From positions 1-64,000 of the forward strand of contig CAKZSI010000026.1 of NCBI GenBank assembly GCA_937918935.1: a stretch of DNA of 64,000 bases, in the 5' to 3' direction. The notes below the pieces were generated by a model. It was not told the DNA's origin, did not search any database, and saw only the letters and a list, made by a program, of their open reading frames with translations. Shown one piece after another: positions 1-6,936 of this stretch. This DNA comes from an uncultured Chloroflexales bacterium. Lineage in GTDB: Bacteria > Chloroflexota > Chloroflexia > Chloroflexales > Chloroflexaceae. A program made the translations under genes and the position numbers. How positions within the stretch are numbered: position 1 is the stretch's first letter; each line of letters starts with the position of its first letter.

Positions 1-112
1 TGCGTGCTGCAGGAGAGCCGTTGCGTGCTGCAGGAGAGCCGTTGCGTGCTGCAGGAGAGCCGTTGCGTGCTGCAGGAGAGCCGTTGCGTGCTGCAGGAGA
101 GCCGTTGCGTGC
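1..112. repeat. 21-bp direct tandem repeat, five perfect copies
   Basis: Five identical head-to-tail copies of a 21-base unit beginning TGCGTGCTGCAGG start at 1, 22, 43, 64 and 85; a sixth breaks off after seven bases. There are no spacers between copies, so this is a minisatellite-type array and not CRISPR. Because the unit length is a multiple of three, open frames run through it (repeating LQESRCV), but no ribosome binding site or codon pattern supports translation. The array starts at the window edge, so its true copy number is unknown. Confidence 0.95.
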
Positions 113-124
113 AACGGCTCTCCT
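95..124. repeat. Perfect 12-bp hairpin closing the tandem array
   Basis: The last repeat copy is followed by its own inverted sequence: AGGAGAGCCGTT (95-106), a six-base loop, then AACGGCTCTCCT (113-124). Every upstream copy carries the same left arm, so the single right arm could pair with any of them. No T-tract follows, so it does not look like a simple terminator. Confidence 0.9.
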
Positions 125-251
125 TGTCTCGTCGGGGAGACCTGCGGCCCCCGGCACCCCCCGCCGAGGGCAAAGTGACAGGTCGGGAGAGTTCGCGAAC
201 CGCCCCTCCCTCCATCCCGTACAGCCAGGAGAAAAGCGCGGGAACATTTCG

Positions 252-291
252 ACGCTCCGAAGCGTTTATCAATCAAACGGTCATAAACGCT
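252..291 (+). promoter_or_regulatory. Overlapping inverted repeats in the leader of the lipoprotein gene
   Basis: AGCGTTTAT at 261-269 is perfectly complementary to ATAAACGCT at 283-291, ending five bases before the Shine-Dalgarno sequence AAAGGAG (296-302). The AGCGT part can alternatively pair with ACGCT at 252-256 (loop CCGA). The two pairings exclude each other, an arrangement suited either to a protein operator or to an RNA switch. Only the base pairing is visible; function is inferred. Confidence 0.4.
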
Positions 292-308
292 CACCAAAGG
301 AGCCACCC

Positions 309-1232
309 ATGCGACATCTGCGACTTCTCCTCCTCCTGGCGGCTCTGTTCCTGGCCGGATGTGGCGTCACGGCCCGACCCGAAAGCGCCCCGGCCCCGGG
401 GGTCGGAGGCGTCTCGGCGAGCGACTCGTCCGAGGCGCGCGTGCCGATGCCCACGGCGGGGCCAGCGGCCATCGAGCCGGCGTATGGCAACGAAGCAGCC
501 GGCAGCGGGTCAGGCGCGCCTGATGCATCGGCCCAGCCGGGCTTCCCGCGCCTGGTGATCAAAACGGCCACCCTCAGCATTGAAGTCGAGAACGTAGCCG
601 AAGCCGAAACCCGTATCAGCGCCCGCGCGCAGGAACTCGGCGGCTACGTCGTCTCCTTGCAGACCAATGGAACCGAGGCGGGGCGCACGGCGGTGATCAC
701 CATCCGCGTGCCGGCCCAGCGTTTTGACGAAGCCCTCAGCGGCGTCGAAGGGCTGGCGCGCAAGGTCTTCTCGCGGACGATCAGCGGTGATGACGTGACC
801 GAAGAGTTCGTCGATCTCGAATCGCGATTGCGCAACCTCGAAGCCACCCGCGACCGCCTGCTTGAACTCCTGGGGCGGGCCGACGAGGTGGAGGACGCCT
901 TACAGGTCAACCAGGCCCTCACCGAGGTACAGGGGGAGATCGAGCAGATCCAGGGGCGCATGAAGTACCTGCAACAGAGTGCGGCCTTCTCGACCATCAC
1001 GGTCGAGGTCCGTCCGGTGCCGCCCCCGCCGGCGATCATTGAGGAAGATGGATGGAAGCCGCTCAATGTGGCCCGCGAGGCCCTGCGCGGCCTGATCGCC
1101 TTCGGGCAGGAACTGGTGAACCTCGGCATTATCTTGCTGATCTGGTCGCCGGTCTGGTTGCCATTGCTGTTGCTGGCCCGCTGGGGCTGGCTGCGGCTGC
1201 GCAGCGGCCGGGGAGGGCGCGCCGCCACGTGA
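309..1232 (+). CDS. DUF4349 domain lipoprotein
   Basis: A 307-residue secreted lipoprotein. Residues 1-20 form a lipoprotein signal peptide (MRHLRLLLLLAALFLAGC) with the lipobox LAGC, so Cys18 should be lipidated. A low-complexity Pro/Ser/Ala linker follows, then a DUF4349-type domain with paired beta strands (IKTATLSIEVENV, VITIRVPAQRFDEAL) and a long coiled-coil segment rich in Glu, Arg and Leu. A hydrophobic segment near the C-terminus (LGIILLIWSPVWLPLLLLARW) is probably membrane-spanning. The start at 309 is chosen over the upstream in-frame codons because of the AAAGGAGCC ribosome binding site and the signal peptide; the longer frame only translates the 21-bp array. DUF4349 has no known activity. 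A rho-independent terminator follows at once. Confidence 0.88.
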   Translation: MRHLRLLLLLAALFLAGCGVTARPESAPAPGVGGVSASDSSEARVPMPTAGPAAIEPAYGNEAAGSGSGAPDASAQPGFPRLVIKTATLSIEVENVAEAETRISARAQELGGYVVSLQTNGTEAGRTAVITIRVPAQRFDEALSGVEGLARKVFSRTISGDDVTEEFVDLESRLRNLEATRDRLLELLGRADEVEDALQVNQALTEVQGEIEQIQGRMKYLQQSAAFSTITVEVRPVPPPPAIIEEDGWKPLNVAREALRGLIAFGQELVNLGIILLIWSPVWLPLLLLARWGWLRLRSGRGGRAAT

Positions 1233-1258
1233 GGTTGACGGACTGTTCGTCTCAGGGG

Positions 1259-1299
1259 AGGCCGTGGAAGGGCTGCGCTTTCTCACGGCCTTTTTTCTT
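1259..1299 (+). terminator. Rho-independent terminator after the lipoprotein gene
   Basis: AGGCCGTG (1259-1266) pairs with CACGGCCT (1284-1291) and is followed directly by a run of Ts with CTTT. This is the clearest intrinsic terminator in the window, 27 bases after the stop codon. Confidence 0.88.
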
Positions 1300-1309
1300 T
1301 CGGTCAAGG

Positions 1310-1534
1310 TCCCCGACACGCCCCTCTGGCCCCTGCCGCCCCGGCCCCCTGGCCCCCACCGCCGCCCCGGCCTCCGACACACCCCTCTGGCCCCCGCCGC
1401 CCCGGCCCCCTGGCCCCCGCCCCCGTCCTGGCCAGCCCGGGGCCGCCCGCCGCCGCCCCGTCCAGCCGGGGGCCACCCGCGCCCATCCTGTCCAGCCCGG
1501 GGCCACCCGCCGCCGCCCCGGCCGGCCAGGGCCG
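1310..1534. repeat. C-rich low-complexity tract of degenerate tandem repeats
   Basis: About 225 bases very rich in C on this strand. It can be read as two imperfect copies of a roughly 60-base unit (starting CCGACACRCCCCTCTGG near 1312 and 1373), then about three imperfect copies of a roughly 35-base unit based on CCAGCCCGGGGCCACCCGC. Open frames on both strands encode only Pro/Arg/Gly/Ala-rich sequence. I see no gene here. Confidence 0.8.
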
Positions 1535-1553
1535 GGGGAAACCGGGTTTCCCC
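1535..1553. repeat. Family-B palindrome GGGGAAACC-G-GGTTTCCCC
   Basis: A perfect 9+9 palindrome around one base. The same core recurs at 6051, 37440, 54432 and, in decayed form, at 51166, 54357, 56307 and 56361, mostly between genes. Confidence 0.9.
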
Positions 1554-1559
1554 ACTCCT

Positions 1560-1765
1560 TAGGCAACCGGCATTGGGGTGCCGGACACCGAAGTTATACA
1601 GCCATGCAAATAGTAATTATATTGAAATAACTACATTTATGCAAAAAGAGGCAAAATCTGAATTTTTCATACTCATTGGATATCAGCCGCTGAAATTATT
1701 GAAATCTCAATCGAATGCTGCTAAGATAGGCCCACACACCTGTGAAACCTTAACCAGGCTTTAAG
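1560..1765. other. AT-rich island
   Basis: About 200 bases of distinctly AT-rich sequence (for example the stretch 1605-1720) between the C-rich tract and the next gene, in strong contrast with the surrounding high GC. No protein of recognisable character is encoded. It contains a good sigma-70-type promoter at 1699-1727 and may be a regulatory region or a remnant of foreign DNA. Confidence 0.6.
1699..1727 (+). promoter_or_regulatory. Sigma-70-type promoter for the FAD oxidoreductase gene
   Basis: TTGAAA (1699-1704), a 17-base spacer, and TAAGAT (1722-1727). It lies in the AT-rich island and would give a leader of about 135 bases before the start at 1871. Confidence 0.5.
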
Positions 1766-1870
1766 CGATGACAGCATCGTCACGCTTCTGGCGAGACCTC
1801 TGAAGCGCAGCACGGCGTGTCCGGGCGCGATGCGAGGAAATATGTGCGAGGGATCGCACGGGGAGGAACT

Positions 1871-2875
1871 ATGCGCGAACTGGTCATCATTGGCGGCGGT
1901 GCGGCAGGTCAGGCGGCGGCGATGTACGCGCTGGGCAAGGATCTGGATTTTCTGTTGATCTGTGATCACCTCGGCGGGCGAATTGAGCGACCGGCGGCTG
2001 TCGAGAAGGATTATCTGGTAGGCAGCATCCTGGTCCACTATGACGGCCCCGACCCCGAGGATGAGGAGCGCGCGTTGATCGGCAGTTCGGCGGTACATCT
2101 GTTCGAGGACCTGTTGCGTTCGCATCAGGAGTTTATGCTCAACGACCGCGTCAAAGCGGTGCGCCGTGAAGGCGATGCGTTCCTGGTTGAAACGCAGCGT
2201 TCCGGGCCGATTACCACTGCCAGTGTGATCGTTGCCACCGGCGTCACCCCGCGCCGCGATCTGCGGCTGAACGGCAGCGCCGGTTTGCTGGCCGACCTGG
2301 GTCACAGGACGACGCAGCATGCCACCGCGCTCGTGGGCAAGCGGATTGTGGTGGTGGGCGATACGCTGCAGGCGCTCTACAGCGTGGCCGAATTCGCCGC
2401 GACCGCCCTGCAGGTCTATCTGGTGCTGCCCACCGAGGCCGCAGCCGACCGCGCCGAGGTGCGCCTGCTCGGGCAGCGGCCCAACATCGCCGTTCTGCCG
2501 GGCTACCAGGTGATTGATGTGGCCGCTGAGGGCGGCATGCGGGTCCTGGTGGTCCGTCGCGGCGACGAGGTGAGCCGCCTGGTGGCAGACGAGGCCTTCG
2601 CCGATCTGGGCTATGAGCCGGCAAGCGCTGTGGTGCGTGACCTGGGGGTGGTTGGGCCCGGCGGTTTTGTGCAGGTGGATCGCGATGGCGCCACCCGCAT
2701 CCCCGGCCTCTTCGCCGCTGGCGACGTCACCCGCCCCGAGGGCGAGCAGGTGCTCACCGCCATCGGCGATGGCGCCCGCGCCGCCCGCTGCGCACATTTC
2801 TACCTGTTGACCCGCACCATGCGCGGGAGTAGCCAGGGTGTGGGTATGGCCCGGAGCGCCGGGCAGGACGCCTGA
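1871..2875 (+). CDS. FAD-dependent pyridine nucleotide-disulfide oxidoreductase-like protein
   Basis: A 334-residue flavoprotein of thioredoxin-reductase-like layout. The N-terminal FAD-binding Rossmann motif GGGAAG lies at residues 8-13; VIVATG is near residue 120; a second nucleotide-binding strand (RIVVVGDTLQA, about 157-167) replaces the usual GGGxSA with an atypical sequence; GLFAAGDV near 280 is the C-terminal FAD contact. There is no CxxC pair, so it is not a classical thioredoxin reductase; a ferredoxin/flavodoxin-NADP reductase-like or other electron-transfer role is possible. The start follows GGGAGGAACT. A strong hairpin terminator follows the stop, so the gene appears monocistronic. 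Confidence 0.82.
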   Translation: MRELVIIGGGAAGQAAAMYALGKDLDFLLICDHLGGRIERPAAVEKDYLVGSILVHYDGPDPEDEERALIGSSAVHLFEDLLRSHQEFMLNDRVKAVRREGDAFLVETQRSGPITTASVIVATGVTPRRDLRLNGSAGLLADLGHRTTQHATALVGKRIVVVGDTLQALYSVAEFAATALQVYLVLPTEAAADRAEVRLLGQRPNIAVLPGYQVIDVAAEGGMRVLVVRRGDEVSRLVADEAFADLGYEPASAVVRDLGVVGPGGFVQVDRDGATRIPGLFAAGDVTRPEGEQVLTAIGDGARAARCAHFYLLTRTMRGSSQGVGMARSAGQDA

Positions 2876-2910
2876 GCCGCCCATTTCCCGTCCTGTTTGA
2901 ACCTGCCGCA

Positions 2911-2942
2911 CGGAGGGGCCACCGGCCCCTCCGATGTCTTTC
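2911..2942 (+). terminator. Hairpin terminator after the FAD oxidoreductase gene
   Basis: CGGAGGGGCC (2911-2920), loop ACC, GGCCCCTCCG (2924-2933): a perfect 10-bp stem followed by ATGTCTTTCTG, a modest T-rich tail. Confidence 0.7.
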
Positions 2943-3051
2943 TGTGCAGCAAGCAGGGATAAAGACTATCAGCCGCCGGGCAAGGGGGAACCTGCAAGAC
3001 GTCTGGTCATACCCGGGCGGCAGGCCACACCACGCCCACCCTCACCTGCGG

Positions 3052-3057
3052 TATACT
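3052..3057 (+). promoter_or_regulatory. Candidate -10 box (TATACT) for the glycosyltransferase gene
   Basis: TATACT sits 40 bases before the start codon at 3098. No convincing -35 hexamer is present at the right distance. Confidence 0.35.
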
Positions 3058-3097
3058 ACCTGTGACAATCTTCATCACCCTTACCGCGGAGCCAGCG

Positions 3098-4552
3098 ATG
3101 ACCACACGGGTTCTCATCCTCTCGGCGAGCGTCGGCTCGGGGCATAAGGTCGCCGCCGCGGCCATCGAGCAGGCTTTTCGCGCTCGCCCCGGGGTCGAAG
3201 TGCAGAACCAGGACGCGCTCAAACTCACCTCGCGCCTGTATCAGGTCGCCGCCTCCGATGCCTATTTCGCCCTGGTGAAAGATAATCCGTGGGCCGTAGG
3301 CTGGCTCTACGACCAGAATGATGAACCGTTCAAGACCCAGGTCGGCCTGATGAACCTTCTGACCATGCTCAACGCCCAGCCCCTGGTGCGCTTCATTCAG
3401 GATTACGACCCGGACATCACTGTGTGCACCCATTTTATGCCCGCGGCAATGGTGGCCCAGTTGCTCAGCCAGGAGCAGCTACACACTACCCTGGCGATTG
3501 TGACCACCGACTACGATTTTCAGGGGATGTGGCTGAGCCGCGCTTTTCATCGCTACTTCGTCGCTCAGGACGAGGCCCGCGCCCAGTTGATCGCCCTGGG
3601 CATTGACGCGGAACGAATTACCGTCTCGGGCATCCCGGTCGGCGCGGAGTTTGGCGCGCCGGTGGATACCGCCGCCATCCGAGAACGCTACCAGCTCCGC
3701 GACGACGTGCCGACACTGCTGGTCTCGGCGGGGGCTTTCGGCGGCGGCCCGGCCCAGGAGATCGTCTCCCGCATTATGCAGATGGAGACGCCGGTGCAGA
3801 CGGTGGTGGTCTGCGGGCGCAATCGCCTGCTCCGCGAAGAGGTAATGGCGCTCACCGCTGCTCAGGCGGAGCGGTTCCGGGTGCTGGGGTTCACGAACGA
3901 GATGCACGCACTGATGCGGGTCGCAACCCTGTTCATCGGCAAGCCAGGGGGGCTGACCTCGGCGGAGTGTATGGCCGCCGGGCTGCCGATGCTGATTGTC
4001 AATCCGATCCCCGGCCAGGAGGAGCGCAACAGCGATCGCTTGCTCGAGAACGGGGTCGCCGCGCGGAGCAACTCGCTGCTGACCATTGGCTATAAGATCG
4101 ACAGTCTGCTCGGCGAGCCGGGGCGCATCGAGGCGATGCGCGCCGCGACTGCCCGCCTCGCCCGCCCCGACGCAGCCGGGGTGATCGTCGAAACGCTGCT
4201 GGCCGAGACGCTGGCGCCATTGCACTTCAGCCATGCCGAGCGCCAGCAGATCCTGGCCGTTGCGCGGGGCGAAGCCGAACCTGATCTACCGGCGCCAGCC
4301 GAGGAAGGCGTGGCGCTGTTCAACGATGAGACCGGCGTCTACCTTGGCGAGATCACCCCACAGCAGTTGCAGTTTCTCACTGATAACCTGGAAGAGGAAG
4401 GTCCCGACGATGTGACCTATCACCTGGATGCACCCACCCTGGCCTTTCTCGCCGCCCGCGGCGCCGATGCCGATCTGGTTGCGACCCTGCGCGCCGCCCT
4501 GGCCCCTCAGGGCTACGTGGAACTGCGCTATGCGCGTCCTGGCGAGCGGTGA
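3098..4552 (+). CDS. MGDG-synthase-type glycosyltransferase (GT28 family)
   Basis: A 484-residue glycosyltransferase resembling plant-type monogalactosyldiacylglycerol synthases and bacterial diacylglycerol glucosyltransferases. The N-terminal domain opens with VLILSASVGSGHKVAA, the glycine-rich acceptor/membrane motif of the family; the C-terminal nucleotide-sugar domain has VVVCGRNRLLR, VLGFTNEMHALM and IGKPGGLTSAECMAAGLPML, where GGLTSAE is the donor-binding signature. It should act at the inner face of the membrane, moving hexose from UDP-sugar to diacylglycerol. Residues from about 390 to the end form an extra acidic segment (LGEITPQQLQFLTDNLEEE) not needed for the fold. The start at 3098 has GCGGAGCC upstream. 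Donor and product cannot be read from sequence. Confidence 0.85.
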   Translation: MTTRVLILSASVGSGHKVAAAAIEQAFRARPGVEVQNQDALKLTSRLYQVAASDAYFALVKDNPWAVGWLYDQNDEPFKTQVGLMNLLTMLNAQPLVRFIQDYDPDITVCTHFMPAAMVAQLLSQEQLHTTLAIVTTDYDFQGMWLSRAFHRYFVAQDEARAQLIALGIDAERITVSGIPVGAEFGAPVDTAAIRERYQLRDDVPTLLVSAGAFGGGPAQEIVSRIMQMETPVQTVVVCGRNRLLREEVMALTAAQAERFRVLGFTNEMHALMRVATLFIGKPGGLTSAECMAAGLPMLIVNPIPGQEERNSDRLLENGVAARSNSLLTIGYKIDSLLGEPGRIEAMRAATARLARPDAAGVIVETLLAETLAPLHFSHAERQQILAVARGEAEPDLPAPAEEGVALFNDETGVYLGEITPQQLQFLTDNLEEEGPDDVTYHLDAPTLAFLAARGADADLVATLRAALAPQGYVELRYARPGER

Positions 4553-4559
4553 TGCGATA

Positions 4560-4582
4560 GAGGGTGTGGCACCTGCACCCTC
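4560..4582. terminator. Bidirectional hairpin between convergent genes
   Basis: GAGGGTG and CACCCTC are inverted around nine bases, in the 40-base gap between the stops of two convergent genes. Neither side has a strong T-run. Confidence 0.45.
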
Positions 4583-4592
4583 CCACCGCCGG

Positions 4593-5960
4593 TCACGCGC
4601 CCAGGCGCTCCAGCATCAGAGCGTAGGCGCGCTGCCCCTTGCGGAAGCTCGCCAGGCGAAAGAACTCGTCAGGGGAGTGCTGGCGTTCATCCGACAGACC
4701 GAAGCCGAAACTGGTCGTGTACACACCCAGGTGCTCGCGGAACAGCGTGCATACCGGGATCGAGCCGCCACTGCGCACAATGTACGGTTCGCGCCCGTAG
4801 AGTTCTCTCAACAACGCCCGGGCGGCGCGGTTGCCGGGGTCGTCCTCGGGCGCCAGGTAGGGATGGGCCACCGAGGCGAAGGGCGTCACGCTGACGCTCA
4901 CCCCGGGCGGGGTATGGCGCTCCACGTGGGCCTGCAGCAACCCCAGGATCTTCACCGGATCCTGGTCGGGCACCAGCCGGCAGCTAACCTTGGCGTGCGC
5001 CTTGCTCGGCAACACGGTTTTCATCCCCTGGTCCTGAAACCCGCCCCAGATACCGTTCACCTCCAATGTTGGCCGGACCCAACTGGCTTCGAGGGGCGTG
5101 TAGCCCGCCTCGCCAAAAGTGGTGGGGATGGCCAGTTCGGCCTTGAGGGCCTCGACATCGTAGGGTACCGCGGCGATGCGCTGGCACTCCTCCGCGCTCA
5201 ACGGACGCACGGCGTCGTAGAAGCCTTCTACGGTGATCACCCCGTCGGGGCCACGCATAGAGTTGAGGATCATCACCAGGGCATGGATGGGGTTCATCAC
5301 CACGCCGCCGTAGAGGCCGCTGTGCAGATCCATCTTCGGCCCGGTGACGTCTATCTGCACGGCGCAGAGGCCGCGCAGGCCCACCAGGAGGGCCGGTTCT
5401 GTTTCGCTGTACTGGCCGCCATCGGCGTTGAGCACGATGTCGCAGGCCAGGAGATCCCTGTGGGCCGCCAGGAACGGCCCGATCTGCGGGCTGCCGATCT
5501 CTTCTTGCCCTTCAAAGAAGACCTTGACGTTGACCGGCAAGGCGCCCGTGGCGCGTAGCAGCGCTTCGACGGCCAGCAGTGGCACGAGCATGTTGCCCTT
5601 GTCATCCGAAGCGCCGCGCGCGTACACCCGGCCATCGCTGAGGTGAGGCTCGAATGGCGGGTGGGTCCAGAGTTCGACCGGATCGACCGGCTGCACGTCG
5701 AAGTGGCCGTAGATCAGCACAGTCGGCTTGCCCGGGGCATGCAGCCAGTCGGCGTAGACCACGGGATGGCCGCCCGTAGGCAGGATCTGCGCATGCTCGA
5801 GGCCGGCGTGCGCGGCGCGCGCGGCAACCCACTCGGCCGCGCGCTGCACATCGGGAGCATGGGCCGGAATGGCCGAAATGCTCGGGATGCGCAGAAACTC
5901 CACCAGTTCATCCAGAAAGCGTGACTGGTGCGTATCGAGGTACGTTTCCCAATCAGACAT
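4593..5960 (-). CDS. M20-family metallopeptidase (dipeptidase-like)
   Basis: A 455-residue cytoplasmic di-zinc peptidase of the M20/ArgE/DapE group. Visible metal and catalytic motifs are YGHFDVQPVD (first zinc ligand His and catalytic Asp), ARGASDDKGN (bridging Asp), FEGQEEIGS (catalytic base Glu and ligand Glu) and a C-terminal region with RSGGSIPV. These, and the length, match the M20 dipeptidase subgroup of 450-470 residues. The minus-strand start at 5960 follows GAGGAGGAG. It runs convergent to the glycosyltransferase gene. Substrate is not predictable; peptide turnover is most likely. Confidence 0.9.
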   Translation of the reverse strand: MSDWETYLDTHQSRFLDELVEFLRIPSISAIPAHAPDVQRAAEWVAARAAHAGLEHAQILPTGGHPVVYADWLHAPGKPTVLIYGHFDVQPVDPVELWTHPPFEPHLSDGRVYARGASDDKGNMLVPLLAVEALLRATGALPVNVKVFFEGQEEIGSPQIGPFLAAHRDLLACDIVLNADGGQYSETEPALLVGLRGLCAVQIDVTGPKMDLHSGLYGGVVMNPIHALVMILNSMRGPDGVITVEGFYDAVRPLSAEECQRIAAVPYDVEALKAELAIPTTFGEAGYTPLEASWVRPTLEVNGIWGGFQDQGMKTVLPSKAHAKVSCRLVPDQDPVKILGLLQAHVERHTPPGVSVSVTPFASVAHPYLAPEDDPGNRAARALLRELYGREPYIVRSGGSIPVCTLFREHLGVYTTSFGFGLSDERQHSPDEFFRLASFRKGQRAYALMLERLGA

Positions 5961-6050
5961 GGCGTATACTCCTCCTCAAATGGTCCGGCGTTCGAAGATG
6001 CCAGCAGCAATTACCTATATAATAGTGTAATCTACGCCGGGCCAGAGCGC

Positions 6051-6068
6051 GGGAAACCCGGGTTTCCC
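6051..6068. repeat. Family-B palindrome GGGAAACCC-GGGTTTCCC
   Basis: A perfect 9+9 inverted repeat followed by CCACGCCCTGCC, the same flank seen at other copies. It lies between the divergent starts of the peptidase and TspO-like genes. Confidence 0.88.
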
Positions 6069-6149
6069 CACGCCCTGCCTACGAACACTTCAGGGAAGAC
6101 CGCGCCTTCCCAGAACTTCACCTTGAACAGCAACAAAAAGGAACCGCCC

Positions 6150-6926
6150 ATGACCAGCGCCCTTACCCACCCCGAGGCTGCCGATGCCACGCGGCAGGCC
6201 GCCGTAGTCGCCGCCCTGACTGCCACTATCGGCGCCAATGCGCTGACCAACGTCCTGCGGCTGAACGGACAAACCATTGGCGACGTGGCCGCGCGTTTTC
6301 CACTGCCGATCATTCCCCCTCGTTACACCTTCGGTATCTGGGGGGTAATTTATTCAGGGCTGATCAGCTACGCCGTCTACCAGGCCCTGCCGCGGCAACG
6401 CGACAACGAGCGTCTGCGCCGCATCGCCTGGCCCTTCGTGGCCAGTTGCGCCGCCAATGTGGCCTGGTTGGTGCTGTGGCACTACAACCGCTTCCGCCTG
6501 AACCTGGGGGCGATGGTGGGCCTGTTGCTGGCGCTGATCACGATTGATCTACGGCTTGGCCAGGCGCGCGGCCCCTGGGTGGAGCAACTGCTGGTGCGGC
6601 TGCCCTTCAGCATCTATCTGGGGTGGATAAGTGTGGCAACGATTATCAATGTGGCAGTAACGCTCTACGACGCCGGCTGGGAAGGCACTCCGGCGAGCCG
6701 TGAGGCGTGGACCGCCAGGCTGTTGAGCGCGGGCGCGGCCCTGGGGGCGACAATGGGCGTCGGACGCGGCGATCCGGCTTTCCCCGCGGTGATTGCGTGG
6801 GCCTTTTCCGGGGTGGCGACAAAGCAGGCTGGTACGCCCCTGGTGGCGCTGGCGGCCCGGGCCGCGGCGGCGGCGTCACTGGCGGCGGTGCCGATCGCGC
6901 TGCTGCGCACCTACCGCCGCCGGTGA
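6150..6926 (+). CDS. TspO/MBR-like tryptophan-rich membrane protein
   Basis: A 258-residue multi-spanning membrane protein. The motif PPRYTFGIWGVIYSGL matches the F-x-I-W-x-x-I-Y signature of TspO/MBR-related proteins, followed by several hydrophobic helices (WPFVASCAANVAWLVLW, LGAMVGLLLALITI, FSIYLGWISVATIINVAV). It is clearly longer than canonical TspO (about 160 residues) and resembles the longer bacterial tryptophan-rich sensory proteins. TspO proteins bind tetrapyrroles, which would fit a phototroph, but binding residues cannot be assigned here. The start at 6150 follows AAAAAGGAACC. The stop lies only ten bases from that of the convergent lon gene. Confidence 0.75.
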   Translation: MTSALTHPEAADATRQAAVVAALTATIGANALTNVLRLNGQTIGDVAARFPLPIIPPRYTFGIWGVIYSGLISYAVYQALPRQRDNERLRRIAWPFVASCAANVAWLVLWHYNRFRLNLGAMVGLLLALITIDLRLGQARGPWVEQLLVRLPFSIYLGWISVATIINVAVTLYDAGWEGTPASREAWTARLLSAGAALGATMGVGRGDPAFPAVIAWAFSGVATKQAGTPLVALAARAAAAASLAAVPIALLRTYRRR

Positions 6927-6936
6927 AGGGCCGGGA

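Noticed and set aside
1-112. CRISPR array
   Set aside because: The 21-base copies are contiguous with no spacers and no cas genes are present.
1052-1764. Pro/Arg/Gly-rich open frames on both strands
   Set aside because: They translate the C-rich low-complexity tract and have no ribosome binding sites or recognisable domains.
6018-6023. TATAAT box upstream of the TspO-like gene
   Set aside because: The sequence is present, but no -35 or TG extension fits and it lies about 125 bases from the start with a family-B palindrome between.
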